Part shown: positions 5,806 to 6,132 of the stretch, piece by piece
How positions within the stretch are numbered: the stretch's first letter is position 1
How the letters are laid out: each line of letters opens with the position of its first letter
Source of the DNA: Alphaproteobacteria bacterium
GTDB taxonomy: Bacteria > Pseudomonadota > Alphaproteobacteria > Caulobacterales > Maricaulaceae
DNA length: 6,132 bases
Direction: 5' to 3'
Assembly: GCA_030428405.1 (NCBI GenBank)
Contig: JAUIEH010000185.1
Span: 1 to 6,132 of the forward strand
Program-made: the position numbers and the translations under genes
The notes under the pieces: generated by a model
Told to the model about the DNA's origin: nothing
The model's database searches: none
Seen by the model: only the letters and a program-made list of their open reading frames with translations

Positions 5806-5811
5806 TTAACG

Positions 5812-5872
5812 ATTGGCGTTTTTCGCCAATATTTATGGCTTTTCACCAATTGTTTTGGCATATTTCGCCAAT
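5812..5872. promoter_or_regulatory. Three phased dyads, probable PspF enhancer (UAS) and pspF operator
   Basis: Unit 1 is a perfect dyad, ATTGGCG-N5-CGCCAAT (5812-5830). Unit 2 is weaker, TGG-N7-CCA (5836-5848). Unit 3 is TTGGC-N7-GCCAA (5855-5871). Their centres (5821, 5842, 5863) are 21 bp apart, two helical turns, so the sites face the same side of the DNA. The right halves are near-identical copies of TTTCGCCAAT (5821, 5863) and TTTCACCAAT (5841). They lie about 110-150 bp upstream of the predicted sigma54 transcription start, the proper range for an enhancer bound by PspF. The third unit covers the pspF start codon, so the same binding should repress pspF, as is known for E. coli. Assignment to PspF is inference from position. 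Confidence 0.75.
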
Positions 5873-6132
5873 GGCTGATTTATCGCTCGCCACGCCGCCG
5901 CCGATCATCGGCCAGTCGCGTCCGCTGCTAGACGCGCTCGAGCATGTCTCGGCCAGCGCCGCTCTCGACAAGCCGTTGCTGATCATCGGCGAGCGGGGCA
6001 CCGGCAAAGAGCTGTTTGCTGCGCGCGCGCATTTTCTCTCGCGTCGCTGGGACCGCGATTACGTGAAGGTCAATTGCGCAGCGTTGTCCGACGATCTCCT
6101 GGAGTCCGAGCTGTTCGGCCATGAGGCCGGCG
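5871..6132 (+). CDS. pspF: psp operon transcriptional activator PspF, 3'-truncated
   Basis: Sigma54-dependent AAA+ enhancer-binding protein that activates the psp operon and is held inactive by PspA. The first 87 codons are present; the rest lies past the right edge. The protein opens directly with the AAA+ domain and has no receiver or sensor domain, which is characteristic of PspF. Visible are ALDKPLLIIGERGTGKELFA with Walker A GERGTGKE at residues 40-47, KVNCAAL at 66-72 and ELFGHEAG at 80-87, which leads into the sigma54-contacting GAFTGA loop just outside the window. The match to E. coli PspF is close through this part. The ATG at 5871 fits the family's N-terminal length. No Shine-Dalgarno sequence is seen before it, and the start codon sits in the last enhancer dyad, which suggests low, autorepressed expression. 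It is divergent from the operon it controls. Confidence 0.95.
   Translation, partial: MADLSLATPPPIIGQSRPLLDALEHVSASAALDKPLLIIGERGTGKELFAARAHFLSRRWDRDYVKVNCAALSDDLLESELFGHEAG

Noticed and set aside
5739..5811. IHF binding site between the enhancer dyads and the sigma54 promoter
   Set aside because: Such a site is known in E. coli psp, but no stretch here matches WATCAANNNNTTR well on either strand.
5856..5870. TGGCATATTTCGCCA on the plus strand as a second sigma54 promoter for pspF
   Set aside because: No GC at the required 10-base spacing from GG, no TTGC element, and it would start transcription inside the coding region. It is better explained as the third enhancer dyad.

Overview
The window is a GC-rich chromosomal segment with the look of an alphaproteobacterium. 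This rests on the gene families and their sequence style (RimO, a fused MnmC, a psp locus led by a divergent pspF); genus and family cannot be fixed from the sequence. It holds six recognisable bacterial genes (two cut by the window edges), three small genes of unknown function, and a well-marked regulatory region. No mobile element, CRISPR array, tRNA or rRNA is visible.

Left part (1-3513, plus strand): the 3' portion of rimO (ribosomal protein S12 methylthiotransferase), then after a 134-bp gap a probable two-gene unit: a 67-residue two-helix membrane protein of the PLDc_N type and mnmC (bifunctional enzyme for the wobble uridine of tRNA). A plausible sigma70-type promoter and a perfect dyad that overlaps the ribosome binding site precede the small membrane gene. 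The theme here is modification of the translation apparatus.

Right part (3555-6132): a complete phage-shock-protein (Psp) envelope-stress locus. pspF (plus strand, cut by the right edge) is divergent from a minus-strand operon read as: a 64-residue tail-anchored protein of unknown function, pspA, pspB, pspC, and possibly a 107-residue exported protein of unknown function. The divergent region carries a near-consensus sigma54 promoter (GG-N10-GC) facing the operon. About 100-150 bp further upstream lie three dyads centred at 5821, 5842 and 5863, exactly 21 bp apart, which fit an enhancer array for PspF. The last dyad runs into the pspF start codon, which suggests autorepression.

How it would work: by analogy with the enterobacterial system, PspA holds the AAA+ activator PspF inactive. 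Membrane stress, sensed with PspB and PspC, releases PspF, which binds the upstream dyads and opens the sigma54 promoter. The main novelty candidates are the 64-residue protein as first gene of the sigma54 transcript (the promoter would otherwise lie pointlessly far from pspA), and the exported protein at the end of the operon, separated from pspC by a perfect 8-bp GC hairpin.
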